From PALSA-1003 sp963791945 (GTDB lineage: Bacteria; Pseudomonadota; Gammaproteobacteria; Burkholderiales; Casimicrobiaceae): DNA of 64,000 nt. The first letter of the stretch is position 1. Every line of letters starts with the position of its first letter. Of the stretch, positions 1 to 7,707 are shown one piece after another. The position numbers and the translations under genes were made by a program. The notes under the pieces were generated by a model. That model was not told the origin of the DNA, searched no databases, and saw only the letters and a program-made list of their open reading frames with translations. Location of the stretch: contig CAWBUD010000004.1 of assembly GCA_963791945.1 (NCBI GenBank), positions 1 to 64,000 of the forward strand, in the 5' to 3' direction.

Positions 1-1302
1 TTCAAGGACTTGCCGCGTCTTACGCCGACGATAACGGTGCGCCTGTGTAGTTCCTGTGTAATCGTGCTGATCCTCCGGAGCAGTAATCGCGTGAGAGGGT
101 GCGGCCACAATACGCAAGTCGAGCTTGGCCAATGCCTCTTGTACGTGTTGCAAGTTTTGCTGCGAGTATCGAACGACCATTTGGATACTCTTGTGACCCG
201 AAATCCGCTGGACAGTGGGCAAGTCCACTCCAGCTTGGACTAATTGCGTAATTGCAGTGTGGCGCAACGTGTGCCGACTGATTTGTCGACCGGTGAGGCC
301 AGCCTCTTCGATGATTCTCTGCCAGGGCTTTGAGAGACCCTCGGTATGCCCAGACTTTGATGAGGCTGAGGGAAACAACCACGGCTGTCCCGGCTCGATT
401 GTCCCCAAGTAATGGTCAAGGAACACGCTCAGGTTCGGTGAAATCGGAACACTTCGCGGCCCGGTCTTCGATCTGACCAGATGAATCAGCCCCTTCCCTA
501 GATCGACGAAGTCTTTCCGAAGTGACAAGATCTCGCCGGCCCGCATCGCGGTATGGAGCGCGACGAACACGAACACGTAGATCTGTTGGTTGGGGTCTTC
601 TTTGGCAGCGTGCAGCAGGCGAGCGATCTCCGCCTCCGTGAGGTACTCAAACCGCGTGCGTTGCTCTTGGAACCGCCGCACTTTCACTGGGCTGACCTTG
701 ATCCAGCCCCATTCGACGGCCTTGTTCAGAAGATGTGAGAGCACCGTTAGTTCGCGGTTGATCGTGGCTTCGGTGGAGAATTTGGTCGGATTCGCGGCGG
801 GGCGCTCGGCAGTACTCTTGCCGCGGCGCACGCCTCCACGAAAAGATGGCTCCGCGCGGCGCTGCTTCTTGTAAAGCTCGAGACTATGCGAGTCGATCTT
901 AGAGAGAGGCATCTTGCCGAAGTAGGGAACCAGATGCATTCTTAGACGGTGGCGCTTCGACCTGAGATCCTTTCCGTCGGCTCCCTCCAATCTGTCCAGA
1001 TACATCGCCGCGGCTTCTCGAAACGGTAACGCGACCTTGCGGCTTTTCGGCAGGGCGAGGCGCTCGTGCTTCGCATCCTGACGGACCCCGGCAACGAATT
1101 CCTCGGCTTGCGTCCTTGTAGTCCCGTCTGACTCCTTCCCGACGACGCGGTGGATGCGCTGCCCGTCGACCATGATATTGACCGTGAACCGGCCATCACC
1201 GTCAGCGAGACGCTCAAACGAGATGCCGTGCTCGGAGATGGTCTCGTTGACTAGTAGCCGACGCATCGCACCGCGCGTCAATTTGGAGAAGGTCTTGGCC
1301 AT
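1..1302 (-). CDS. int: Tyrosine recombinase (integrase), 3' end beyond window
   Basis: Site-specific recombinase that would integrate and excise the island. The frame is open for 434 codons from an ATG at 1302 to the window edge. An N-terminal arm-type region (residues 1-90) and a SAM-like core-binding domain (about 95-210) precede the catalytic domain. The catalytic set is visible: R254 in HTAMRAGE, K279 in RSKTG, H344 and R347 in RHTLRH, H370 in SGHKS and Y379 in VVRYS. About 55 residues follow the tyrosine before the edge, so the stop should lie very near. The gene points left, towards the place where the intact target tRNA is expected. The RHH gene ends 12 bases upstream and is probably cotranscribed. 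The family call is secure; the exact subfamily is not known. Confidence 0.93.
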   Translation of the reverse strand, partial: MAKTFSKLTRGAMRRLLVNETISEHGISFERLADGDGRFTVNIMVDGQRIHRVVGKESDGTTRTQAEEFVAGVRQDAKHERLALPKSRKVALPFREAAAMYLDRLEGADGKDLRSKRHRLRMHLVPYFGKMPLSKIDSHSLELYKKQRRAEPSFRGGVRRGKSTAERPAANPTKFSTEATINRELTVLSHLLNKAVEWGWIKVSPVKVRRFQEQRTRFEYLTEAEIARLLHAAKEDPNQQIYVFVFVALHTAMRAGEILSLRKDFVDLGKGLIHLVRSKTGPRSVPISPNLSVFLDHYLGTIEPGQPWLFPSASSKSGHTEGLSKPWQRIIEEAGLTGRQISRHTLRHTAITQLVQAGVDLPTVQRISGHKSIQMVVRYSQQNLQHVQEALAKLDLRIVAAPSHAITAPEDQHDYTGTTQAHRYRRRKTRQVLE

Positions 1303-1314
1303 GTTGTAATCACT

Positions 1315-1794
1315 TCAGGCGAATTTCGCCATCTCCTTATCACGCAGAGTTTCGGCCACTTGCTTCTTGATATCGGCGTAGATCTGGCGCAACTCCCTAC
1401 GCTGCTGGAGCGTCAGCGGACCTTTCGCACCGAAGTGCTCTCGAATCGCCTTCCATCGGTGCTCCTCCTCGTTTTCCAAGAGCCACCGGTGATCTTCAGC
1501 CAGCGTAACGAACCGATCGGACTCGTCGGGATCCCACAGCGACTCCATCAGTTTCACTAGTTTGACTGGGCGCTCGTCTTCTTCATCAGCCGGCTCCGCG
1601 ACCGACAGAGTGGGCAAGTAGGCTGCCACGGCGACTTCGATCAGTGAACTGACCGTTCGGCGCTGACTCCGAGCCGCAATCTCGGCGGCGTACCGAAGTT
1701 TGGGGGCGAGGCGAACTGAAACCATCTCAGTACGTTTTGGTAGGTGCTTGGGATCAAGCGGATGTTTCTTCTTCGTCACGCGATCGCTGTCCAT
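1315..1794 (-). CDS. Ribbon-helix-helix protein upstream of the integrase
   Basis: A 159-residue protein. Residues about 22-60 (EMVSVRLAPKLR followed by a helix and SSLIEVAVAAYL) have the pattern of a ribbon-helix-helix DNA-binding domain: a short basic strand followed by two helices. The rest is charged and probably helical. Its position just ahead of int, with a 12-base gap, suggests a regulator or accessory factor of integration. The ATG at 1794 has an AAAGGA ribosome site. It is transcribed away from the AlpA-like gene, so the space 1795-1965 should hold divergent promoters. The function is inferred from domain and context only. Confidence 0.72.
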   Translation of the reverse strand: MDSDRVTKKKHPLDPKHLPKRTEMVSVRLAPKLRYAAEIAARSQRRTVSSLIEVAVAAYLPTLSVAEPADEEDERPVKLVKLMESLWDPDESDRFVTLAEDHRWLLENEEEHRWKAIREHFGAKGPLTLQQRRELRQIYADIKKQVAETLRDKEMAKFA

Positions 1795-1856
1795 TATTTA
1801 TCCTTTAAAATCATGTCACTACAATGATTGGACAGGCGTATGTACAGGTAGTTCCA

Positions 1857-1868
1857 CAGTCATGACTG
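1857..1868. promoter_or_regulatory. 12-bp perfect palindrome, candidate operator
   Basis: CAGTCATGACTG is a perfect dyad in the divergent promoter gap between the RHH-int pair and the AlpA-like gene. A site here could let the RHH or AlpA-like protein switch between integration and excision or replication. Binding is inferred; only the symmetry and position are seen. Confidence 0.4.
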
Positions 1869-1965
1869 AACTTTTATTTATGTCATGTGTCTGAGTCATA
1901 TAGAAGGAGAGACCAGTGACTGCCGATGCTGCGCATATACCTTGCAGATCCTTCCAGATGGGCGA

Positions 1966-2181
1966 ATGGATGCAAAAAACGCCGCCCGATACCTCGGCTG
2001 CTCGCCGAAGACCCTTGCGCACATGCGCTGCAGCGGCAAAGGGCCGTCGTTTCTAAAGCCGGGGCGAATTTTTTATTTCCGAGCAGACCTGGACCACTGG
2101 CTTGCTGGACATGCTCGCCAGCGCAGTACCACGCAGCGCGCTGCTGCGGAGCGGCCACAGCTACCGGCCGAACCGCCATGA
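1966..2181 (+). CDS. AlpA-like / excisionase-type helix-turn-helix protein
   Basis: A 71-residue DNA-binding protein. It opens with MDAKNAARYLGCSPKTLAHM, the usual start of MerR-like excisionase/AlpA helix-turn-helix proteins, followed by a beta-hairpin wing (FLKPGRIFYFRADLDHWL). Such proteins act as excisionases or as activators of integrase or replication genes in prophages and satellites. The frame is open upstream to 1885, but similarity to the family begins at the ATG at 1966. The ribosome site is weak (GATGGG), so a longer start cannot be excluded. It is divergent from the RHH-int pair and leads into the primase and helicase genes. Confidence 0.75.
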   Translation: MDAKNAARYLGCSPKTLAHMRCSGKGPSFLKPGRIFYFRADLDHWLAGHARQRSTTQRAAAERPQLPAEPP

Positions 2182-2331
2182 CGTTCGTTCACGCCAGATA
2201 GTGATTCCTGAAGGCGCCGCACTGAGCGACGCTACACGCCCTAAATCCTGAAGACGCCGAGCGCCGACGCGGGTTGTAGAGATCGCTGGTTGGGAGGCGT
2301 TTGTCCGAAATTCGATGAAAAGGAAATGATC

Positions 2332-3552
2332 ATGATGCATAACGCACGCGGGGGCAGCAGCATATCCGCGGCTTCACTGCAAAGTCAGGCCCCTGCGAGT
2401 TCGCACGGCTTTGCCAGGAAGGCGCTCGACGCTTTCACGATCCTGAAGACAAATAGTGGGTCAGCGTCGAAACGCGTCGTCGCTGGGGCACAGGGGGCTC
2501 CAACAATAATAGGCTTCAACGCCGGTGCGCTCTTCTACGCGTTCGCGGAATCCGTTTCGAGCATCATCGAGCTCTCGGGTAAGCTCATGGCGATAGGGGA
2601 GCTCCCTAATTGTTTTGTCATCCGCGGCGCACCGCGGCCCGATCTTGACTGCAATCGAGCGCAGCGGCGATTGAAGACCAAATTTCAAACCCCACCATGC
2701 GGACGCAGATGGATGTGCATCGATTTCGACAAGATCCAGCTGCCGCCGGGGCTAAACCTGCAGGACATTGGAGCAGTCTGTGAGCACCTCATCGCGCTGC
2801 TACCCGCCGAGTTCCACGGAGCGTCATATCACTGGCAACTATCGTCGAGCGCCGGGATCAAGGATCCGTCGATCGTGTCCCTGCATCTGTGGTTCTGGCT
2901 CGATCGACCCGTACCCGACGCGTTGCTCAGAGGGTGGGCGCTGCACTGGAACTCGCAGGTCGGCACGAAGCTAATCGACCCAGCGCTGTTCAATGATGTC
3001 CAGGCGCACTACACGGCGGCACCGATCTTCGAGGGTCTCCGTGACCCGTTCCCCGTTCGATCCGGCTTGGTCCGCAAGGAGGTCGACGAGGTAGCACTAA
3101 GGCTGCCGCGCGCGAAAAAGACTCCGCCCGCGCGGGTCGGCGCGAAGCTACCTCAACCGGGCGGCGGGTTCGAAGCATTCTTGCGTCAGATCGGCGATCA
3201 CGAAGGCGGGAGCGGCTTTCACAATCCGATCATTCGTGCCGTGGCGAGCTACGTCGCCACACACGGCCGCGACGGCACTGACATCGAAGCGCTCTATGGG
3301 ATCGTGCGCGCGAGGGTCTTAGCCGCGGATCGCTCGAAACACGACGACGCGTACGTCGAGGGGATGGCGAGCCGTGAGCACATCATCCCCGCCATCGAGC
3401 AGGCCAGCGCCAAGTTCGGCGAACCAAATCCGCGGCGCAAGTCGCGCCAAATTCCAGGGGCGCGGCCGCACTACACGAGTAAACCCGCCACGGCAGCGCA
3501 GAGCTCAGCAATCCTCCAGGACGTGATTAGCGGATTCTTCGCTCAGATCTGA
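2332..3552 (+). CDS. Primase-polymerase-like replication protein (AEP-type motifs)
   Basis: A 406-residue protein probably needed to prime replication of the island. Three blocks resemble the archaeo-eukaryotic primase fold: WMCIDFDKI with D131 and D133 (the metal-binding hhDhD motif), SLHLWFWLDRP with H185, and LIDPALF followed by HYTAAPIF. I chose ATG 2332 because an AAGGAA box lies 6 bases upstream; a TTG at 2290 would add 14 residues. The C-terminus is rich in charged residues. Its stop overlaps the start of the helicase gene (TGATG), so the two are translationally coupled. The AEP assignment rests on motif reading and is moderately sure. Confidence 0.65.
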   Translation: MMHNARGGSSISAASLQSQAPASSHGFARKALDAFTILKTNSGSASKRVVAGAQGAPTIIGFNAGALFYAFAESVSSIIELSGKLMAIGELPNCFVIRGAPRPDLDCNRAQRRLKTKFQTPPCGRRWMCIDFDKIQLPPGLNLQDIGAVCEHLIALLPAEFHGASYHWQLSSSAGIKDPSIVSLHLWFWLDRPVPDALLRGWALHWNSQVGTKLIDPALFNDVQAHYTAAPIFEGLRDPFPVRSGLVRKEVDEVALRLPRAKKTPPARVGAKLPQPGGGFEAFLRQIGDHEGGSGFHNPIIRAVASYVATHGRDGTDIEALYGIVRARVLAADRSKHDDAYVEGMASREHIIPAIEQASAKFGEPNPRRKSRQIPGARPHYTSKPATAAQSSAILQDVISGFFAQI

Positions 3553-5513
3553 TGACCAGGGCCCTTGCGGTTCGAGCGCCTGCCGGGCTCGGGAAGACTA
3601 CCGAAGTCCAGAAATGCATCGCCAATCTGCCTCCGGGCAGCACGGCCGAGATCTATGTGCCGACCCATGCACTCGCCGACGAAGTTGGCCAAAATCTGCG
3701 CGCGTTGTATCCAAAACTGACGGTGAAAGTGATCGGAGGCCGAAGCCACCCGGGGCCTGACGGGGAACCGCTATGCAAGAAGCACGAGCTTGCGGAAAAA
3801 GTTGCCCAAGCGGGGGCGGAGGTTTACTCGACTCTGTGTGCGCAGGAGAAGGGCAAGGTAGTGGAGCGCTGCGAACATTATGCGATGTGCCCTTATATTG
3901 CCCAGTTCGAGCCGGCACAAGTCACGATCTACCCGCACGCATATCTCACGCTGAATCGGATGACGCTGGAGCCGCCAGTGCCGGCGATTGCGATCGTCGA
4001 CGAGACATTCTTCCAGTCCTGCATCGAAATATTTGAGGTGCCGATCTCGCTGCTCCGTGCCAGCTTCCTCGGCCCGCTGGCGCGCGGGCTGTGCACGCAG
4101 ATTGAATACGCGCTTACGCACGAGCTACCGCTAATTGGCCACCTGTACTCGCAGGGCATCGCCTTCGAGCAGTTCCCGGAGGCTCTCTCTGAGATCGAGC
4201 GGGGCGCCCCCCGCATCACACCGCTCATGGGGCTGAAGCAGCGGCTGAGGGCGCTAAAGCTCGTGAAGCAGCGGACGGATCTCTATAAGCTCCTCGACAC
4301 AGTCCGGCGCGAGTGTTTTACAGGCCGGCACGTCAGCCATGGCCTGACCTACTGCGCGACTACCCAGATCATCACCGTCCACACCAAAAAGCCAATCCGT
4401 CGATTTCACGATCGCCAAGGAAATGAGGCTCGCGTGCTGCTGATCGACGCCAATGCCAGCGAACTGCTGACTAGCCAGTTTTTTGAGAACCCGATTTTCC
4501 ACCGGGTGCCGGCTTCGAGGCGCGCGACGGTAATCCAGTGCAAGTCCACGCGCTGTTCGACCACCTCGCTCGTGCCAGCGAAGAATGCCGACCCGCAGAG
4601 CAAGCGCGACGCCGAGCAGCGCCTCGCCGATCTCAACGCCTTCATCGCACGCGTGGCCGCCCAGCACGAACGAGTCCTTGTTATCGGCCCGCAGGAGATC
4701 ACGGGCAACGCCAAGAGCGCTATCGAAGCCCTGATTAAGGCGCCGTCGAACGTCGACCTCGCTCATTTCAATTCGATCCGGGGGATCGATCGATGGAAGG
4801 ATCACAATGCCGCGATCGTAATCGGCCGCAACCAGCCAGGGATCGAAGCTGTCGAGGCGATCGCGCGTTGCGTGTCTCTTACTGATCGCGAGACGTTGCG
4901 GTTCGCGACCGACTGGGCTGTAGAGGAACGCGGGTACAGCCTGAAGCACGGCCAGATGGGAGTAGACGTCGTTTGCCACCCTGACCCGCGCGTGCAAACG
5001 ATCTTAGAACAACTGCGCGAAGGCGAGTCGCAGCAGGCGATCGATCGTCTCCGCCTGGTCCACGCCACGACCCCGAAGCTGGTCTACATACTCTCCAACG
5101 TGGTCCTGGACATTGTCGTTGATCAGCTCCTGACCTGGGACGAGCTAATGGCGGGCGGAACCAGGGTGCAACAGGCGTGGAGCCGACTGAAGGGTGCGAT
5201 GCCTCGTGCCCCGGCGTGGCTCGCGACAACATTCCCCGATCTATGGCAATCGGCGGCCGCGGCTAAGTGCGACGTGGGCAGGGCAATCAAAGAGGATCAT
5301 TTTTCTAATATAGATACTATTAGGAATTTGACACTCTTTGAGCATCAGTACCGCCCGCCCCCGGCACCTGGTCGCGGAAGGCGCCAGCGGTCTTGGAGCG
5401 TGTGCGTGAGTAGCGATGCCGAGCCCACAGCGACGCGCGTAGCACTCGAGGCGCTCCTGGGCGTTGGCGTCGAAATGCGACACCCTGAGACGCCCGGGGT
5501 GCCGCTCAGGTAA
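3552..5513 (+). CDS. SF2-type helicase with XPD/DinG-like cysteine cluster
   Basis: A 653-residue ATPase, probably the replicative helicase partner of the upstream primase-like protein. The Walker A motif is RAPAGLGKTT (residues 8-17) and the Walker B is AIVDET (147-152). Between them lie four cysteines, C75, C96, C107 and C113, in the place where XPD/DinG helicases hold a 4Fe-4S cluster. A second motor domain is suggested by VLVIGPQE and NSIRGIDRWKDHNAAIVIGR near residues 375-420. The C-terminal tail (YRPPPAPGRGRRQRSW onward) is basic. The start codon overlaps the stop of the primase gene. A 7-bp repeat array begins two bases after the stop codon. The motor call is firm; the Fe-S cluster is inferred from cysteine placement. 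Confidence 0.72.
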   Translation: MTRALAVRAPAGLGKTTEVQKCIANLPPGSTAEIYVPTHALADEVGQNLRALYPKLTVKVIGGRSHPGPDGEPLCKKHELAEKVAQAGAEVYSTLCAQEKGKVVERCEHYAMCPYIAQFEPAQVTIYPHAYLTLNRMTLEPPVPAIAIVDETFFQSCIEIFEVPISLLRASFLGPLARGLCTQIEYALTHELPLIGHLYSQGIAFEQFPEALSEIERGAPRITPLMGLKQRLRALKLVKQRTDLYKLLDTVRRECFTGRHVSHGLTYCATTQIITVHTKKPIRRFHDRQGNEARVLLIDANASELLTSQFFENPIFHRVPASRRATVIQCKSTRCSTTSLVPAKNADPQSKRDAEQRLADLNAFIARVAAQHERVLVIGPQEITGNAKSAIEALIKAPSNVDLAHFNSIRGIDRWKDHNAAIVIGRNQPGIEAVEAIARCVSLTDRETLRFATDWAVEERGYSLKHGQMGVDVVCHPDPRVQTILEQLREGESQQAIDRLRLVHATTPKLVYILSNVVLDIVVDQLLTWDELMAGGTRVQQAWSRLKGAMPRAPAWLATTFPDLWQSAAAAKCDVGRAIKEDHFSNIDTIRNLTLFEHQYRPPPAPGRGRRQRSWSVCVSSDAEPTATRVALEALLGVGVEMRHPETPGVPLR

Positions 5514-5514
5514 A

Positions 5515-5690
5515 GCTCGCAGCACGAAGTACTTCGCCCTCAGCGCTCAGTTCTCCGTACGCCGAATCGACAGCCGCGACGCCACAGGCAGCCCCATGTG
5601 GACGCTCCCAGCACGTCGCACAACGCGCGCCGGCCTCGTACTGAGCACGACGCGCGGGGTACTCAGTGCCTCGAACTAGGCGCTCCCGGG
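5515..5690. repeat. Degenerate 7-bp (GNNC+3) array A
   Basis: From 5515 the tetramer GNNC recurs every 7 bases: GCTC, GCAC, GTAC, GCCC, GCGC, GTTC, GTAC. After a short break it resumes at about 5609-5690 with GTAC, GCAC, GCGC, GTAC, GTGC, GAAC, GCGC. The second half runs over the stop codon of the terminase gene, which lies inside the unit GAAC-TAG. The rest of the gap between helicase and terminase shows no gene. Confidence 0.75.
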
Positions 5691-6104
5691 CTCGGCGCCG
5701 CTCGCGATCAGGTTCGCCAGCTCGGCGTCAGTCATTTCCTCAATCTCGGCGCGGACCGCTAAGCCCGTCGTACTCAGCTCGACGCATTTGCGCTCGGGGG
5801 CGTAGTAGCCGCACATCTTTGCAATCTCGCGCCAGCCCGCGATCATAGCTGAAGCATCACTCCGCGATCGTGCGAGCTCGATGGCTTCTCGGAGCCCCTG
5901 CATCACCGCGCTGCGGGTCACATTGGCCTTGACGGCGATCTCGGCTTCGCCGTCCTGTACTGCTGCGGCGACGTCAGGTCTTGTCAGGAGTTCATAGGCC
6001 TGCTGGCGGGCCGTCCGCGACGAGTAGCCTGCTCTAGCGGCGGCTGCCGCGCCGTTGCGGTCGACGAGGTATTCCTGGACAAACCTGGTCTGTTTTTCGT
6101 TCAT
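5676..6104 (-). CDS. terS: Phage terminase small subunit
   Basis: A 142-residue protein of the small terminase (TerS) type, which recognises pac sites and recruits the large subunit for DNA packaging. It begins MNEKQTRFVQEYLVDRNGA and continues with AARAGYSSRTARQQAYELL, the helix-turn-helix start typical of Terminase_2-like small subunits. An oligomerising helical region follows. No large terminase, portal or capsid gene is in the window. A lone TerS beside int, AlpA and a primase is the pattern of phage satellites that redirect a helper phage's packaging. TATAAT lies 9 bases before the ATG, so the 5' leader may be very short. The last codons lie in repeat array A. Confidence 0.82.
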   Translation of the reverse strand: MNEKQTRFVQEYLVDRNGAAAAARAGYSSRTARQQAYELLTRPDVAAAVQDGEAEIAVKANVTRSAVMQGLREAIELARSRSDASAMIAGWREIAKMCGYYAPERKCVELSTTGLAVRAEIEEMTDAELANLIASGAEPGSA

Positions 6105-6217
6105 AAGAAGTTGATTATACAGTAAAATAGCTTTGTTCGGTGTACAAAAACGGGACCGTCGAACTGCATCGAAAACAAGGGGGCGACACGGTCCTGATAC
6201 GACCAGAGAGGTCCACC

Positions 6218-6562
6218 ATGAACAAGCGAGAGCGTCAGCACTTCCGCATTCACCAGCCCTACTGTCTCCAGCGTCAGTCGGATGGTCGGCACATCTTCCT
6301 CAATCGCGAGTACAAGCCACTCGGCCTTGATACGCAGGAGCGGGTGCGCTACGAGGACTTCCCGCGCGAGTCCCTGCCTGGTCTGACGCCGCGCGTTGCG
6401 GCCGCGTTGTCGGACAGTGGCTCGGATAACGTCGGTGAAATCTATCTCTACAACGACGGCTGCATCCCGACGGAAAGCGCAGCGAACATGCAGGCGTACG
6501 AGAAACGGCTAGCGCTCCTTGCGAAGCTGAACGCGCCGCAGAATCCTGAGTCCGAGGCTTGA
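6218..6562 (+). CDS. Conserved-looking hypothetical protein of the island core
   Basis: A 114-residue protein of unknown function, starting at ATG 6218 with an AGAGAGG box 8 bases upstream. The sequence (MNKRERQHFRIHQPYC, then a YKPLGLDTQERVRYEDFP segment) is polar and well formed, with no signal peptide or membrane segment. It resembles small hypothetical proteins often carried by proteobacterial mobile elements, but no function can be assigned. It is divergent from the terminase gene and is the last gene of the compact core. After it, gene density drops sharply. Confidence 0.6.
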   Translation: MNKRERQHFRIHQPYCLQRQSDGRHIFLNREYKPLGLDTQERVRYEDFPRESLPGLTPRVAAALSDSGSDNVGEIYLYNDGCIPTESAANMQAYEKRLALLAKLNAPQNPESEA

Positions 6563-6725
6563 GCTCGCCGCGCGGAAAACGGCAGCGGGCCGAGGATCGG
6601 AGGTCACGCCCGCGCCATAAGGGGTCCATCCTTTGTCTGGCGCAAGAAGCCCTGCATCGCGGGACGTCACGTAAATTCGTAGAAAAGCGGTCTCTTGCGG
6701 GTAGGTGTACAAGCCGACACCCCAA

Positions 6726-6865
6726 GCGCGTAGCACTTGGTACCAGGCAGGGCGGCTGTAGGGCCTTGTACGAAGCGCGAAGTACTTAGCACGAAGCCTG
6801 GGTACGGACCACCCCGTTCTCAGCACAGCGCTCGAAGTACGTCGCACCCAGCGTGAGCGTCTCGC
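6726..6865. repeat. Degenerate 7-bp (GNNC+3) array B
   Basis: In strict 7-base register from 6726: GCGC, GCAC, GTAC, GCAG, GGCT, GGGC, GTAC, GCGC, GTAC, GCAC. The register then slips and is followed by GTTC, GCAC, GCTC, GTAC and GCAC. The intervening triplets vary (GTA, TTG, CAG, GAA, TTA). Confidence 0.75.
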
Positions 6866-7075
6866 GCTCCGCATGCCCGCGTGCGGGTGTGGGGGCGCCA
6901 ATCCAGCACCGCAGCGCGAGAATTGAGGCTCGCACGTGCCGGATATGCCATGGAGCCCGCGCGCGCAAACGAGTGTAATAGCGGCATGGCTCGCACGACT
7001 CCACCGGGACGGATGGCGCGCTTCAGGTCCACGAGCGCGTGGCGCACGTCGTTACGCCCCAAACCGGAGTGGAAG

Positions 7076-7165
7076 ATGACGACCAGGCCCATATACCTGG
7101 TCGGCTTCGTTGCGCTCATCACCTTCGTCGTGGTCGTCCTGTCCTGCACGCCGGCCGTGGTCTGA
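7076..7165 (+). CDS. Possible 29-residue membrane/lipo peptide
   Basis: ATG 7076 has a purine-rich GGAGTGGAAG stretch directly upstream. It opens a 29-residue frame with a short polar start, a strongly hydrophobic stretch (LVGFVALITFVVVVLSC) and a five-residue tail. The LSC could be a lipobox. It is short and isolated between repeat arrays, so it could also be chance. No family is recognised. Confidence 0.3.
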   Translation: MTTRPIYLVGFVALITFVVVVLSCTPAVV

Positions 7166-7172
7166 GCGGGTG

Positions 7173-7400
7173 CCTCGAAGTACCCAGTGCGGAGTCCTGA
7201 GAACGGGGCACTTCCGTGAGGGCGCGAAGCACGAAGTCGGCGAGCGCAGAGCCTGGTTCTGCTGCGCCGTGCTAGGTACTTCGCTCTGAGAACGAGCTCG
7301 AAGCAAAGGGTACTCATGCCTCGGGATGCGCCTTCCCGAGGGGGTACGGGGGGTCCTCGACCCCCTTTGTGCTGAGTACCTTGTACCTCGTGCTTAGTCG
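7173..7400. repeat. Degenerate 7-bp (GNNC+3) array C
   Basis: Heptads ending GTAC, GTGC, GTCC, GAAC and GCAC run in register from 7177 to about 7211 and continue loosely to 7319. The array is interrupted by two hairpins. It then resumes at 7369 as GTGC, GTAC, GTAC, GTGC and GTCG. Confidence 0.72.
7319..7368. terminator. Two tandem stem-loops, possible terminator
   Basis: The first stem pairs CCTCGGGA (7319-7326) with TCCCGAGG (7334-7341). The second pairs GGGGGTC (7349-7355) with GACCCCC (7359-7365) around a CTC loop, followed by TTT. The T run is short, so intrinsic termination is possible but not sure. No gene ends close by on the + strand. Confidence 0.35.
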
Positions 7401-7415
7401 GTCGTGAGTGTTCTC

Positions 7416-7520
7416 AGTTCGGCCCATCAGTTGTCGTTGGCCGACGCTGACTATCCGACCGCTTCAGACGGGATTGCAGCCGTTGCCGGCGCGGGATCGA
7501 ACTGGCGCTTTCGACCCTCA
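7416..7520 (+). repeat. Dispersed ~100-bp repeat, copy R1
   Basis: Starts CAGTTCGGCCCATCAGTTG and contains TTGGCCGACGC and GCTTCAGACGG. It matches, in inverted orientation and with scattered differences, the copy at 27335-27440. No coding frame fits the repeat. It directly follows array C. Confidence 0.6.
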
Positions 7521-7707
7521 GCGGACCTCGCGACTGACCGCTTTCTGGCGAGCCAGTACGGCCTCCGAATGCAGCGCCTGCGGTTTGTCGACTGTGCCAC
7601 CTTGATCGTCGCCGGCACAGCGTAATGGCGTTCGACGCTGCTTGTTCGCGGTGCAGGAGGGACACCCCCTGCACCCCCCGAATGACCGAATCACTCCAAT
7701 CCCCCAA

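Larger units (their letters stand above)
6563..7707. other. Long noncoding stretch with two 7-bp arrays, hairpins and a dispersed repeat
   Basis: About 1.1 kb with no convincing gene except one possible 29-residue lipopeptide (7076-7165). It holds repeat arrays B and C, a double hairpin at 7319-7365 and one copy of a repeat of about 100 bp (7416-7520). It separates the satellite-like core from the secreted-protein cargo. Confidence 0.6.

Noticed and set aside
20..382. A 120-residue minus-strand open frame over the integrase
   Set aside because: It is a shadow of the integrase, which is read in another frame and shows all catalytic residues from 1302 to the edge.
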